A stretch of DNA of 64,000 nt, from the NCBI GenBank assembly GCA_964530925.1, contig CAZHBZ010000003.1, forward strand, positions 1-64,000, read 5' to 3'. The notes beneath the pieces are model-generated. The model did no database searches. It was given only the letters and a program-made list of their open reading frames with translations, and had not been told where the DNA came from. The position numbers were made by a program, and so were the translations under genes. Origin of the DNA: LiPW-15 sp964530925. Lineage in GTDB: Bacteria > Patescibacteriota > Minisyncoccia > UBA6257 > 2-01-FULL-56-20. Positions 46,476 through 55,631 of the stretch are shown piece by piece (positions within the stretch are counted from its first letter, which is position 1; every line of letters starts with the position of its first letter).

Positions 46476-46904
46476 ATGCCAAGGGTGGCGGAGAATACCG
46501 AAGAATCGGGAACAAATACAAAAAAAGGCCTTTTGGAAAGGGTTCTTGGGCGTATTAACAGCGAAAAGAATCTTTTAAGCAGTAAAAAACGTGCTATTTA
46601 TTTTTCGCTGTTTTTGCTCGCGGGGTGTTCGGTATTAATATTCGCGCTTTTTTCTCTAAAGCATTCGGTTTTTATGTCCGGGATGGATTCCTTGCCGTAT
46701 TTTCTCTACAATCCGCATTCTGCAATTTTCGCCGCTAAAGAAACCTTGTTCTTCATGTTGGAAGGGCTGCCGGCCGGGTCTTTGGCGATCATGTTCCTTT
46801 CCGCGGCTTTGATATTGATATTTTTAAAATATGTTTCCAAAAATCTTCATGATTCTGTTTTTTGGTCGGAAAAAATAAAAAAATACAAAGATGGAAGAGA
46901 ATAA
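46476..46904 (+). CDS. membrane protein after sigma factor, possible anti-sigma
   Basis: 142 aa. A cytoplasmic N-terminus of about 40 residues is followed by two clear membrane helices (AIYFSLFLLAGCSVLIFALFS and GSLAIMFLSAALILIFL) joined by an external loop. It lies 30 nt after the sigma gene and overlaps the next gene by 14 nt. By position it may hold the sigma factor; no anti-sigma motif is recognised. Confidence 0.6.
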   Translation: MPRVAENTEESGTNTKKGLLERVLGRINSEKNLLSSKKRAIYFSLFLLAGCSVLIFALFSLKHSVFMSGMDSLPYFLYNPHSAIFAAKETLFFMLEGLPAGSLAIMFLSAALILIFLKYVSKNLHDSVFWSEKIKKYKDGRE

Positions 46905-47361
46905 TTTTTTCAATTCAAGGCGTTTTACGAAAATAGTTCTTGCGTTCGTTGCGCTCGGCTTCATATTCGGCGCTTTCCGCATTGGAGAGATTGTCGGAGC
47001 CAAGAAGGCGTCCTTTTCGTACAAGTGGGGCGAAAACTATTACAGGAGCTTCGCCGGACCAAGCCCGCGCATGTTCGACACCGACGCGCGCTACTTTATC
47101 TCCGCGCACGGTGTTGCCGGAAAGATAGTCGGCATTTCAAGCTCGAGCATTATCTTAACCGATAGGGATAACTTGGAGAGGGAAATAGTAATCGACAAAG
47201 CGACCGAATTTTTTATGTTTCGAAACAGAGTTTTGCTTTCCGATCTTAAAATCGACGACGAAGCGGCGATTATCGGTTCTCCGGAGGACTCAGGCATGAT
47301 CCGAGCCAAGCTTATTAGACTTTTGCCGCCAACTTCAGGTTTTATAAAAATTAAAAATTAG
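46891..47361 (+). CDS. membrane-anchored DUF5666-like protein
   Basis: 156 aa. An N-terminal membrane helix (IVLAFVALGFIFGAFRIGEIVG) precedes an extracytoplasmic beta domain (AGKIVGISSSSIILTDRDNLEREIVIDKATEFFMFRNRVLLSDLKIDDEAAIIGSPE) of OB/DUF5666 style. A similar protein closes the ABC part of the operon (51146-51571), so the efflux genes are bracketed by two related proteins. Confidence 0.7.
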   Translation: MEENNFFNSRRFTKIVLAFVALGFIFGAFRIGEIVGAKKASFSYKWGENYYRSFAGPSPRMFDTDARYFISAHGVAGKIVGISSSSIILTDRDNLEREIVIDKATEFFMFRNRVLLSDLKIDDEAAIIGSPEDSGMIRAKLIRLLPPTSGFIKIKN

Positions 47362-47374
47362 ATAAATTCATTCG

Positions 47375-49186
47375 ATGAAAAAAAATTTGCAAAAGGCAAG
47401 GGTTTGGATGTCGGCTCATAAAATAAAAACTGTGGTTTTGGTCGCGGTAGCCCTATCCGGCGGCTACTACGCTTACGGAAAATTGAATCCTGAGATTGCT
47501 ATCCCGCGCTATCTGGTCGCGGAGGCCGCAAAAACAACCGTCATTTCCTCGATCACCGGGACCGGACAAATTTCTGCCGCAAACCAATTCGATATCAAGC
47601 CGAAGGTTTCGGGTGATGTTATCTATTTACCCGTTTTGGAGGGCCAGTCCGTCAAGGCCGGCGAGCTAATTTTACAGATAGACTCAACGAATGCAGCGAA
47701 GGCGGTCAGAGATGCGAAGGCGTCTTTGGACAGCGCCAGGATCGCTTTGGAAAAATTGAAACAGCCGGCGGACGCCCTCTCTCTTTTGCAGGCGGAAAAC
47801 GCGCTGACCCAAGCCGAACAGAACAAGCAAAACGCGATAACCGATCTCGCGAAAGCTTACGACGACGGTTTCAGCGCCGTTTCCAATACATTTTTGGATT
47901 TGCCGGGCGTGATGACCGGATTGGATAGTGTTTTAAACGGTTATGTCGTCCGCCCAAGCCAGAGCAACGTGTACGCCTATTACGATATGGTCCGAAACCT
48001 AAAACCGAACGCCGATCAATTTCGGGATTCGGCGATAAATAGTTTCACGAAAGCAAAAGCGGCATATGATGCCAACTTTGACGATTATAAAGCCGCAAGC
48101 CGTTATTCCGATAAAGCGGTCATCGACTCGCTTATTAATGAATCTTACGAAACCGCCAAGCTTATTTCCGAGGCTGTCAAGAACGCGAAAAACTTTTTGG
48201 ATTTGGTAAACGAGGCGCTATCGAATAGCGCTAGCGGAATAAAGCCGCCGAGTATTCTTACCACGCATCAAACAACTTTACAGACTTATACCGGAACGGT
48301 TAATGCCGATTTTTCCAACCTTCTGAGCGCAAAAGACAATATCAAGGGCGACAAGGATGCAATGACCAATGCTGACCTTGCGATTTCCGAAAAAACAGAA
48401 AGTTTGGCGAAATTAAAAGCGGGTACCGATCCGTTGGATCTAAAGTCGCAGGAACTCGCGGTAACCCAGCGCGAGAACGCGCTTTTGGATGCGAAGGAAG
48501 AACTTTCGAACTATTACCTCCGCGCGCCATTTGACGGGGTGTTGGCGGATATAGCCGTCAAAAAAGGAGATACGGTTTCGCCGTCCACTGCCGCGGCGAC
48601 AATAATAACTCCAACCAGGATAGCGGAGGTAACGCTAAACGAGGTGGATGTGGCTAAGGTCAAGGCAGATCAAAAAGCGACTCTGACTTTTGACGCCTTT
48701 CCGGAGCTGACGCTTATCGGCAGGGTTGCTCAGGTGGATGCGATAGGAACCGTAAGCCAAGGAGTTGTTAACTATGCCGTCAAAATATCTTTCGAAGCGC
48801 CGGATGATAAAGTAAAACCCGGGATGAGTGTTTCCGCGTCAATAATCACCGAAGTTAAAACGGATGTATTCGCGGTTCCGAATTCGGCCATAAAAACTCA
48901 GGGTTTGGGCAAATATGTGGAAATATTGCCGAACGTGGACTCCTCTGCGTTTGTGGATTCACAAAATGGACAGGCTACTTTATCTTCGGGCGCGACCTTG
49001 GAGCGGCGAACCGTTTCGACGGGAGTGGAGGGTGATTCGCATACCGAAATCATCGAAGGTTTAAGCGGGGGAGAGGCTGTGGTGGTGAGAACGGTTTCCG
49101 CGTCGGCAAATTCGCAAACCGCGCAAACTACCGGCAATAACGCTATCGGAGGAATTCGAATGCCCGTTATGACGGGTGGAAGGTAA
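47375..49186 (+). CDS. MacA-like efflux periplasmic adaptor subunit
   Basis: A 603-aa HlyD/MacA-type membrane fusion protein. It has an N-terminal membrane helix, a biotinyl-lipoyl half (GDVIYLPVLEGQSVKAGELILQID), and an unusually long coiled-coil hairpin of about 270 residues. The second lipoyl half (YYLRAPFDGVLADIAVKKGDTVSPS) and a beta-barrel end (VKPGMSVSASIITEV) follow. CPR cells are thought to have one membrane, so the long hairpin may reach through the wall. It is followed by its ATPase and permease. Confidence 0.88.
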   Translation: MKKNLQKARVWMSAHKIKTVVLVAVALSGGYYAYGKLNPEIAIPRYLVAEAAKTTVISSITGTGQISAANQFDIKPKVSGDVIYLPVLEGQSVKAGELILQIDSTNAAKAVRDAKASLDSARIALEKLKQPADALSLLQAENALTQAEQNKQNAITDLAKAYDDGFSAVSNTFLDLPGVMTGLDSVLNGYVVRPSQSNVYAYYDMVRNLKPNADQFRDSAINSFTKAKAAYDANFDDYKAASRYSDKAVIDSLINESYETAKLISEAVKNAKNFLDLVNEALSNSASGIKPPSILTTHQTTLQTYTGTVNADFSNLLSAKDNIKGDKDAMTNADLAISEKTESLAKLKAGTDPLDLKSQELAVTQRENALLDAKEELSNYYLRAPFDGVLADIAVKKGDTVSPSTAAATIITPTRIAEVTLNEVDVAKVKADQKATLTFDAFPELTLIGRVAQVDAIGTVSQGVVNYAVKISFEAPDDKVKPGMSVSASIITEVKTDVFAVPNSAIKTQGLGKYVEILPNVDSSAFVDSQNGQATLSSGATLERRTVSTGVEGDSHTEIIEGLSGGEAVVVRTVSASANSQTAQTTGNNAIGGIRMPVMTGGR

Positions 49187-49192
49187 AAAAAC

Positions 49193-49906
49193 ATGATTCA
49201 ATGCAAAGACGTATATAAAACTTATTTCAACAACGGCGTGGAAACACCGGTGCTGTTCGGAATTAACTTTGAAATCAAAGACGGAGAATTTGTGGCCATC
49301 ATGGGGCCGTCCGGTTCCGGAAAATCCACGCTCATGCATATTTTGGGAGCCTTGGATACCCCGACTTCGGGAGAGTATTTTTTGGGCGGCAAAGATGTTT
49401 CCAAACTTAGCGATGACGAATTGGCGGGCATAAGAAATAGCAAGATAGGTTTCGTGTTCCAATCCTTCAATCTTCTCTCTAGGGCGACTGTTTTGCGCAA
49501 TGTGATGTTGCCGCTCGTGTACGCGGATGTTTCAAAAGAGCATCGCAAGAAAGCCGCGGAAAAAGCTCTTGAAGCGGCAGGTCTCTCGAGCGACAGATGG
49601 GAGCATCTTTCAAATCAGCTTTCGGGCGGACAAATGCAGCGTGTAGCCATCGCGAGGGCTTTGGTCAATAAACCTTCGCTCATCCTTGCGGACGAACCGA
49701 CCGGAAATCTGGATACCAAAACCGGAGAAATAGTCTTGGGCACATTTCAGGAGCTGAACCGCAAGCATGCGCACACCATCGTGCTTATTACTCACGAACC
49801 GTATGTAGCCGAACATGCCGACAGAATAATCCATATTCAAGACGGAAAAATTTTGGAGGACAAGAAGAATCATCAAAAACGCGTGGTTGCGCACATACAT
49901 CCATGA
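49193..49906 (+). CDS. MacB/LolD-type ABC transporter ATPase
   Basis: 237 aa. Walker A GPSGSGKST, Q-loop FQSFNLLSRATV, signature LSGGQMQRVAIARAL, Walker B LILADEPTGNLD and H-loop LITHEP are intact. It is the nucleotide-binding subunit for the permease encoded next, whose start overlaps the end of this gene by 4 nt. Confidence 0.95.
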   Translation: MIQCKDVYKTYFNNGVETPVLFGINFEIKDGEFVAIMGPSGSGKSTLMHILGALDTPTSGEYFLGGKDVSKLSDDELAGIRNSKIGFVFQSFNLLSRATVLRNVMLPLVYADVSKEHRKKAAEKALEAAGLSSDRWEHLSNQLSGGQMQRVAIARALVNKPSLILADEPTGNLDTKTGEIVLGTFQELNRKHAHTIVLITHEPYVAEHADRIIHIQDGKILEDKKNHQKRVVAHIHP

Positions 49907-51126
49907 AACTAGCCGATATTTTTGAAGAGACATATTTTTCACTCGCCTCCAACAAGGTGCGAACCTCGCTTACAATGCTCGGTATTATTATTGGCATTGG
50001 CTCGGTTATCGGCATGATCTCCATCGGCCAGGGCGCGCAAGGAAGCATTGAATCCAGTATTCAATCTATCGGTTCCAACTTAATTTTAATAACCCCCGGC
50101 GCCCAAAGAGGTCCCGGAGTTCAGATAAGTTCCGGGCGGGGCAGCGCCACGAGCCTAAAGCAGGAGGACGCGGAAGCGATAGCCAAAGAGATTTCTTTGG
50201 CTCAAGCGGTTGCGCCGGAAATTTCTCGCCGCTATCAGATAACCGCGCCGGGAACAAACACCAATACCCAGGTTGTCGGAACGGTTTCGGAATATCCGGC
50301 GGTGCGCAACATTGAAATAGAAGAAGGGGATTTTATATCCGCTCAAAACGTGAATAGTATTTCGCGGGTCGCCGTTCTGGGGCCGACCACGCGTGATGAT
50401 CTTTTTGGCGAAGGAGCGGGCGCGATCGGACAAAGTATCCGCATAAATAAAGTTGATTTTAAAGTGATCGGGATAACGAAATCAAAAGGCGGGAGCGGGT
50501 TTGGAAGCCAGGATGATATGATCTACGTTCCGATTTCGACCGCGCAGCGGTTTTTGGCGGGAGATACTTACGTGACCACAATAAGCGTTCAGGCCGCAGG
50601 CGCGGAAACAATGACCGAATTGCAAACTGAGGTTACTAATCTGCTTTTGGACAGGCACAAAATTTCCGACCCGACTCTGGCCGATTTTAGTGTGATGAAT
50701 CAGGCGGATATTGTGGCTACGGCTTCTTCGGTCACCGGGACTTTCACCATACTTTTGGGAGCGATAGCCGGCATATCTCTTTTGGTTGGGGGCATAGGAA
50801 TAATGAATATGATGCTCACAACCGTGACCGAACGCACCCGGGAGATCGGGCTCAGGAAGGCAATCGGGGCGAAGCGCGCAAACATAAGCACGCAGTTTTT
50901 GGCCGAGGCCGTGATGCTTACATTCTCCGGCGGAATAATCGGGCTTATCTTTGGCTGGCTTATATCCCTTGCGGTGACGCAATTCGCGGGTATCGCGACG
51001 AGCGTTTCTCTTTCTTCGGTGCTCCTGGCTTTCGGAGTGTCTGCCGGCATTGGAGTTGTTTTTGGTTACTATCCTGCGCGCCGCGCTTCGGGTCTGAACC
51101 CCATCGAAGCGTTGCGCTATGAATAA
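49903..51126 (+). CDS. MacB/FtsX-type ABC permease
   Basis: 407 aa. An N-terminal helix (TSLTMLGIIIGIGSVIGMISIG) is followed by a large MacB_PCD extracytoplasmic domain and three C-terminal helices: ILLGAIAGISLLVGGIGIMNMMLTTVTERTREIGLRKAIGA, AEAVMLTFSGGIIGLIFGW, and LAFGVSAGIGVVFGYYPARRASGLNPIEALRYE. This is a mechanotransmission-type exporter of peptides, toxins or lipoproteins; the substrate is unknown. Confidence 0.95.
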   Translation: MKLADIFEETYFSLASNKVRTSLTMLGIIIGIGSVIGMISIGQGAQGSIESSIQSIGSNLILITPGAQRGPGVQISSGRGSATSLKQEDAEAIAKEISLAQAVAPEISRRYQITAPGTNTNTQVVGTVSEYPAVRNIEIEEGDFISAQNVNSISRVAVLGPTTRDDLFGEGAGAIGQSIRINKVDFKVIGITKSKGGSGFGSQDDMIYVPISTAQRFLAGDTYVTTISVQAAGAETMTELQTEVTNLLLDRHKISDPTLADFSVMNQADIVATASSVTGTFTILLGAIAGISLLVGGIGIMNMMLTTVTERTREIGLRKAIGAKRANISTQFLAEAVMLTFSGGIIGLIFGWLISLAVTQFAGIATSVSLSSVLLAFGVSAGIGVVFGYYPARRASGLNPIEALRYE

Positions 51127-51145
51127 AACAAAGGGGTAAATAAAA

Positions 51146-51571
51146 ATGAAAAAAGATAAATTAATAATGATCGGTAGTGGAGCTTTGCTTCTTGTTTTAA
51201 CGTTCTACGGGGGCGTTAGTTATGGAAAGAGTTCGAGCGGGATTAAAATTCCGGGGGAAGGCCAATTTTTTAATCGCGATCTTGGAGGCCAAATTCCGAA
51301 TGGGGGGATAATGCGAGGCGGTCAGGTTGGAGGATTCACCGGCGGGGAAGTGACCTCTGTTGATGGGAATGGTTTTACCGTTAAATTGAGAGATGGAAGT
51401 TCGAAGATAGTTTTTCTGTCCGGAGCGACCGAGATATTGAAATTTGCGACAGGAACAGTGACCGATATTCAGGTCGGCGAGCAAGCGACCGTTTCCGGGT
51501 CGGCGAATAGCGATGGAAGTATAACCGCGAAGTCGGTTCAGCTCCGTCCGCAGATTATGAAAATAAATTGA
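51146..51571 (+). CDS. exported DUF5666-like protein
   Basis: 141 aa. A signal or anchor helix (LIMIGSGALLLVLTFYGGVSYG) is followed by a Gly-rich linker and a beta domain (GGEVTSVDGNGFTVKLRDGSSKIVFLSGATEILKFATGTVTDIQVGEQATVSGSANSDGSITAKSVQLRP) of DUF5666 type. It starts 19 nt after the permease gene. It may assist or sense efflux. Confidence 0.75.
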   Translation: MKKDKLIMIGSGALLLVLTFYGGVSYGKSSSGIKIPGEGQFFNRDLGGQIPNGGIMRGGQVGGFTGGEVTSVDGNGFTVKLRDGSSKIVFLSGATEILKFATGTVTDIQVGEQATVSGSANSDGSITAKSVQLRPQIMKIN

Positions 51572-51589
51572 TTTTGGTAGAATAGTTCA

Positions 51590-51979
51590 ATGACTAAAAA
51601 ATATATATTAATAGGGGCGCTTGTCTTGGCGGCCGTGGTTCTAGGAATAAACCTTCTCTCGGCTCCTGGAATTTCAAATCCTCCGACCGATAAGCCGGCG
51701 GACAATTCTTCGGCCGCGGAGAGCCAGCCGGACGGCGCAAAAAAATTAACAATGGCGGATGTGGCGGCGCGCGCGACTGCCGCAAGCTGTTATTCTGTTG
51801 TAAGCGGACGTGTTTACGATCTTACTTCCTGGATAAGCAAACATCCGGGCGGGGAAAAAGCGATACTCGGAATTTGCGGAAAGGACGGTACAAGCGCTTT
51901 TACGGGTAAACATGGCGGCCAGGAGGGGCCAGAGACTGCGCTTGGTGGATTTTTGATTGGGACACTGCTCGTTGAATAA
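51590..51979 (+). CDS. membrane-anchored cytochrome b5-domain protein
   Basis: 129 aa. An N-terminal membrane helix (YILIGALVLAAVVLGINLL) and a Pro/Ser-rich linker lead to a cytochrome b5-like heme domain with YDLTSWISKHPGG (axial His) and TGKHGG (second His). It is probably an external electron carrier. TAGAAT (51578-51583) is exactly 6 nt before the ATG, so it also has its own leaderless promoter. A terminator follows. Confidence 0.88.
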   Translation: MTKKYILIGALVLAAVVLGINLLSAPGISNPPTDKPADNSSAAESQPDGAKKLTMADVAARATAASCYSVVSGRVYDLTSWISKHPGGEKAILGICGKDGTSAFTGKHGGQEGPETALGGFLIGTLLVE

Positions 51980-51991
51980 TAATTTAAAAAA

Positions 51992-52017
51992 ACAGCCCGC
52001 AGCGGGCTGTTTTTTTG
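51992..52017 (+). terminator. terminator of the efflux/cytochrome b5 operon
   Basis: ACAGCCCGC-A-GCGGGCTGT is followed by seven T. Confidence 0.9.
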
Positions 52018-52058
52018 GCAATCGCTCAATATGAGTTGAAATTTGCTAGAATTAAGTC

Positions 52059-53270
52059 ATGAAGAAATTAATTGCAATCGGATTTTCGTGGTTCTTCGTG
52101 TTTTCCGTTTTTGGCGCGCCAAAGGCAGGCGCGTTTATCTATGCTCCCTGCTGTCTTTCCGCGACGGCGATAAGTCAAACCGAGATAAATTTAAGCTGGG
52201 TAGCTATTTCTGCCGATCCGGTCGCGACCGGATATACCCTGGAGAGAGAATCTCCGATTGGCGGGGGTTTTACGCAAGTTTTTTCGAATTCAAACGTAAC
52301 TTCCTACAAAGATACTTCTTTGTCTCCGGGCGTCACCTATAATTATCGCGTTTCCGCGGTAAACGCGGATGGGACGGGCCCGGCATCAACACCTGCCGCT
52401 GCCACAACGCATTCGGCCGCGGCGAGAACCCTTCCCGGCCGGCCCTCCGATTTAAAGGCGGTTGCAAGTAGCGCATCCGAGATTACGATTTCCTGGACTG
52501 CCGCGGCAGACACCGTAAGTATCACCGGATATCGGATCGAACGGGAAGCTCCATATGGCAGCGGTTTTGTAACCCTCGTCGCGAATACAAGTTCTTCGGC
52601 CACAAACTACACCGACGGCAATTTATCTCCCGGAGTTGCCTATAACTATCGGGTTACCGCGATGAATCAATATGGCATCGGATTGCCATCCATTCCCGCG
52701 GATGCCACCGTGCCAACCAAGCCGGATGCACCCCGAAACATTAAAGTGATTCCTGGTGATGGGAAGCTTTTGGTAAGCTGGGATAAGCCACTTTTTTTGG
52801 GCGGAGGTATCGTCGGATATAATGTTGGAGCTCTCGAAACTGATTTGACTCCCATAAGAAATGTTCAAGGTGAGAATACATCCACTACACTCGAACTTTT
52901 GGCCAATGGGACTTTCTATACCGTTTGGGTGAGGGCTTATAACCTGGCGGGGGAGGGGCCCATGCTTTTGGCTTCGCCGATAGCGCCAGTCAAATCGACT
53001 GCTCCAGTGAATCCGGACATTGGAAGGGCGCCTGCAGTGATTGTTTCTAGCTTAAAATTTACAACCCCGCTTTATCGAGGGATAAGAACCAGTGCGGTGG
53101 TGGAACTGCAAAAAATATTGATAGCTAAAAATTTTCTTGTTTCCGAACCGACCGGATATTTTGGCGCGCTTACGGAAGCCGCTGTTAAAAAATATCAGGC
53201 GTCGAAAGGGATAGAGCAAACCGGAACCGTCGGGCCCATAACTAGAGCGGCCCTGAACGCCGGGAAATAA
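52059..53270 (+). CDS. secreted fibronectin-III protein with peptidoglycan-binding domain
   Basis: 403 aa. A signal peptide (KKLIAIGFSWFFVFSVFGAPKAGA) is followed by three fibronectin type III domains (ATAISQTEINLSW, SASEITISW, PGDGKLLVSWDKP). The C-terminal PG_binding_1 domain has SAVVELQKILIAKNFLV...GYFGALTEAAVKKYQASKGI. It likely attaches to the cell wall. TAGAAT (52047-52052) is exactly 6 nt before the ATG (leaderless). Confidence 0.88.
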   Translation: MKKLIAIGFSWFFVFSVFGAPKAGAFIYAPCCLSATAISQTEINLSWVAISADPVATGYTLERESPIGGGFTQVFSNSNVTSYKDTSLSPGVTYNYRVSAVNADGTGPASTPAAATTHSAAARTLPGRPSDLKAVASSASEITISWTAAADTVSITGYRIEREAPYGSGFVTLVANTSSSATNYTDGNLSPGVAYNYRVTAMNQYGIGLPSIPADATVPTKPDAPRNIKVIPGDGKLLVSWDKPLFLGGGIVGYNVGALETDLTPIRNVQGENTSTTLELLANGTFYTVWVRAYNLAGEGPMLLASPIAPVKSTAPVNPDIGRAPAVIVSSLKFTTPLYRGIRTSAVVELQKILIAKNFLVSEPTGYFGALTEAAVKKYQASKGIEQTGTVGPITRAALNAGK

Positions 53271-53277
53271 ACGAGGG

Positions 53278-54174
53278 TTAATATTGCGGAGCGTTTATCG
53301 GCTGAACTACAACGATCGAAAATGATTTGGTTATGTTTTCGTTTCCGGAGGTGAGGGATACTTTAAAGTCATATTTTCCCGGCACGGTCGGGATGCCAAC
53401 GAAAGTAAAATCTCCGCGGCAGACCAAGTCGGCGCAAAATGGCTGAAGAACCCTGATCCCGCGCGGAAGGTTTCCTTCGGATATTTTCCAAACATAGCTC
53501 CTGGAACCTCCGGTTGCCGATATTTTCGCGTTATAAACGGTTTTTGCGACCACTTGAGGCAAGGAATCGGTGGTTAGAGAAAGGGCTGGAGACGGAATTA
53601 AGTCAAATGGAATCACATTGCTTCTGCCGTTGTTATTTGCCACCAAAAGCTCATGTCTTCCGAGTTTCATATCTTCTCCGACGCATTTCTTTTGACGTTG
53701 ATCGCATGGCGCTATCGGCAGTCCGAAGGAAATGGTCAAACCGTCTTTAGAAGGAATCCCCACTGCGGCATAAGGAACGCCGTCGATAAATACGCTATTA
53801 TTTTTTTTAGTGAAGCCAGTTCCAGTTATGGTTATTTTGGTTCCGGCCGCTCCCGAGCCAGGATAGACATGTGAAATTATGGGGATCGCGTCCGTGGCCG
53901 TCGCATTCTTAACTTTTATTTCGGTGATGCCGTCAAAGATATTTTTTATATCGTCAAAAACTCCTTTAATGCCGATATTGGCATTTATTTGGAATGGTAG
54001 CTTTACGGTCAGTGGGCTTCCGTTTCTGTCGCGAATAAGAAGTTCGCCCTCCTGGAGATTTATTTGGGTTATTATGCCGTCAACAGTTTTAAGCGATGCC
54101 GCCCGAATTGGCGTCGGCGCTACGGATAGTCCGAAAAACGCTATAAATACTAGAAATAGAATTGATTTGTTCAT
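53278..54174 (-). CDS. secreted IPT/TIG-domain protein
   Basis: 298 aa from the ATG that has TATATT exactly 6 nt upstream on the minus strand; an extension to 54210 runs through that box. It has a signal peptide (SILFLVFIAFFGLSVAPTPIRA), a DUF5666-like start (VDGIITQINLQEGELLIRDRNG), an IPT/TIG domain (PIISHVYPGSGAAGTKITITGTGF) and a C-terminal Ig-like domain with one CADLVC pair. It is convergent with the fibronectin-domain gene. Confidence 0.8.
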   Translation of the reverse strand: MNKSILFLVFIAFFGLSVAPTPIRAASLKTVDGIITQINLQEGELLIRDRNGSPLTVKLPFQINANIGIKGVFDDIKNIFDGITEIKVKNATATDAIPIISHVYPGSGAAGTKITITGTGFTKKNNSVFIDGVPYAAVGIPSKDGLTISFGLPIAPCDQRQKKCVGEDMKLGRHELLVANNNGRSNVIPFDLIPSPALSLTTDSLPQVVAKTVYNAKISATGGSRSYVWKISEGNLPRGIRVLQPFCADLVCRGDFTFVGIPTVPGKYDFKVSLTSGNENITKSFSIVVVQPINAPQY

Positions 54175-54293
54175 GCTCAAAATATAACACTTTAATCTTT
54201 TCCCTCGCAAAATATTATCTATTTGAAGCGCCTACGTTTTGATTTCCATCACATCCTTTGTATTCTGGCAAATACATGCTATAGTGCTCGCAT

Positions 54294-55574
54294 ATGAACG
54301 AAGATAAGGGTTTTTATGGCCTGGGGATAGCCCCGGGAATATTGGAGATAATCGCCAAAATTGGTTTTAAGAAGCCTACTCCCATACAAGAGCAGGCTAT
54401 TCCTATTGCGGTCGAAGGCAAGGACGTTATGGGTATCGCTCAGACCGGCACCGGCAAAACTCTAGCCTTTGGCATCCCTGTCGCTCAACGAATCATGCAA
54501 GGAGGAGGGCCAGCCTTGGTCATCGTCCCCACAAGAGAACTTGCTATTCAGGTCGCCGAATCGCTTGAAACCGTGTGTCTCCCGCTTGGAATCCATACCG
54601 CTACTCTTATCGGGGGCGAGCCTATCAGTAAGCAGTTCAGGCAGTTATCCCGCCGGCCGCAGATAATTATCGGCACTCCCGGAAGGATAATAGACCACAT
54701 GGAACAGAAAAGCGTGAACTTTTCGAAAACAAAGATTTTGGTCTTAGACGAAGCGGACAGGATGCTGGATATGGGTTTCGCTCCGCAGCTTCGGCGCATT
54801 AAGGCCGAAGTTCCGGAGGATAGGCAAACACTTTTCTTTTCCGCGACCATGCCGGAAGAGATTGTGAGTCTTGCCAAGGCTTACCTCAAACTTCCGATAC
54901 GTGTTGAGATAGCGAAGGCCGGAACGGCGGCAAAAAATGTTTCCCAGGAATTATTTTTTGTCTCCCAGGAAACAAAGCCTTGGCTTTTGGAAAAACTTTT
55001 GGGTGAATACCGGGGTTCGGTTCTTATCTTCGCGAGACTTAAATACGGCGCTAAAAGGATTGCCGCGCACATTCGCGCCATGGGCCACACTGCCGCCGAA
55101 ATCCATTCCAATAGGTCTCTCGCGCAGCGAAAAGAGGCTCTCGAAGGATTTAAAAATGGAAAATATCGCATTCTCGTTGCCACGGATATAGCCGCGCGCG
55201 GTATTGATGTGAACCATATTGAATTGGTAATAAATTATGATTTGCCGGATAACGCGGAAGACTACGTCCATCGTATCGGCCGCACCGGACGCGCGGGACT
55301 GAGCGGACACGCAATATCTTTCGCGAGACCAAACGAGCGCAACGATGTTTACGCGATAGAAAGGCTCATTCGTTCCGCTTTGCCAGTTTCCAAACTGCCG
55401 ATACTTTCCGGCTCTACAACTCCTATTCCGCGCGAAGAAAGAGAATTTAGACCCTCGCGCGGACCCTCCAGGTCTTTTGGATCTCGCGGACCGACAAGGA
55501 GGGGAGCGCCGGCGCGAAGAACTTCCGGTTTTGGGAGAAGCGCGCGACCGGGTAGCAGAAGGCCACATCGATAA
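54294..55574 (+). CDS. DEAD-box RNA helicase, RhlE-like
   Basis: 426 aa. Motifs: Q motif PTPIQEQAIPIA, I AQTGTGKT, Ia PTRELAIQ, Ib TPGRIID, II DEAD, III SAT, IV LIFARLK, V ATDIAARGID, VI HRIGRTGR. A basic Arg/Gly/Pro/Ser tail follows (RGPSRSFGSRGPTRRG). It acts in ribosome assembly or mRNA turnover. TATAGT (54280-54285) is 8 nt before the ATG. Confidence 0.95.
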   Translation: MNEDKGFYGLGIAPGILEIIAKIGFKKPTPIQEQAIPIAVEGKDVMGIAQTGTGKTLAFGIPVAQRIMQGGGPALVIVPTRELAIQVAESLETVCLPLGIHTATLIGGEPISKQFRQLSRRPQIIIGTPGRIIDHMEQKSVNFSKTKILVLDEADRMLDMGFAPQLRRIKAEVPEDRQTLFFSATMPEEIVSLAKAYLKLPIRVEIAKAGTAAKNVSQELFFVSQETKPWLLEKLLGEYRGSVLIFARLKYGAKRIAAHIRAMGHTAAEIHSNRSLAQRKEALEGFKNGKYRILVATDIAARGIDVNHIELVINYDLPDNAEDYVHRIGRTGRAGLSGHAISFARPNERNDVYAIERLIRSALPVSKLPILSGSTTPIPREEREFRPSRGPSRSFGSRGPTRRGAPARRTSGFGRSARPGSRRPHR

Positions 55575-55583
55575 AACATAGGC

Positions 55584-55617
55584 AAACCCGGACAGTTCAT
55601 GGACTGCCCGGGTTTTT
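55584..55617. terminator. convergent terminator
   Basis: AACCCGG/CCGGGTT with inner CAGT/ACTG is followed by TTTTTT. It serves the helicase gene, and the converging gene in reverse. Confidence 0.85.
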
Positions 55618-55631
55618 TGTTATCTTATATA

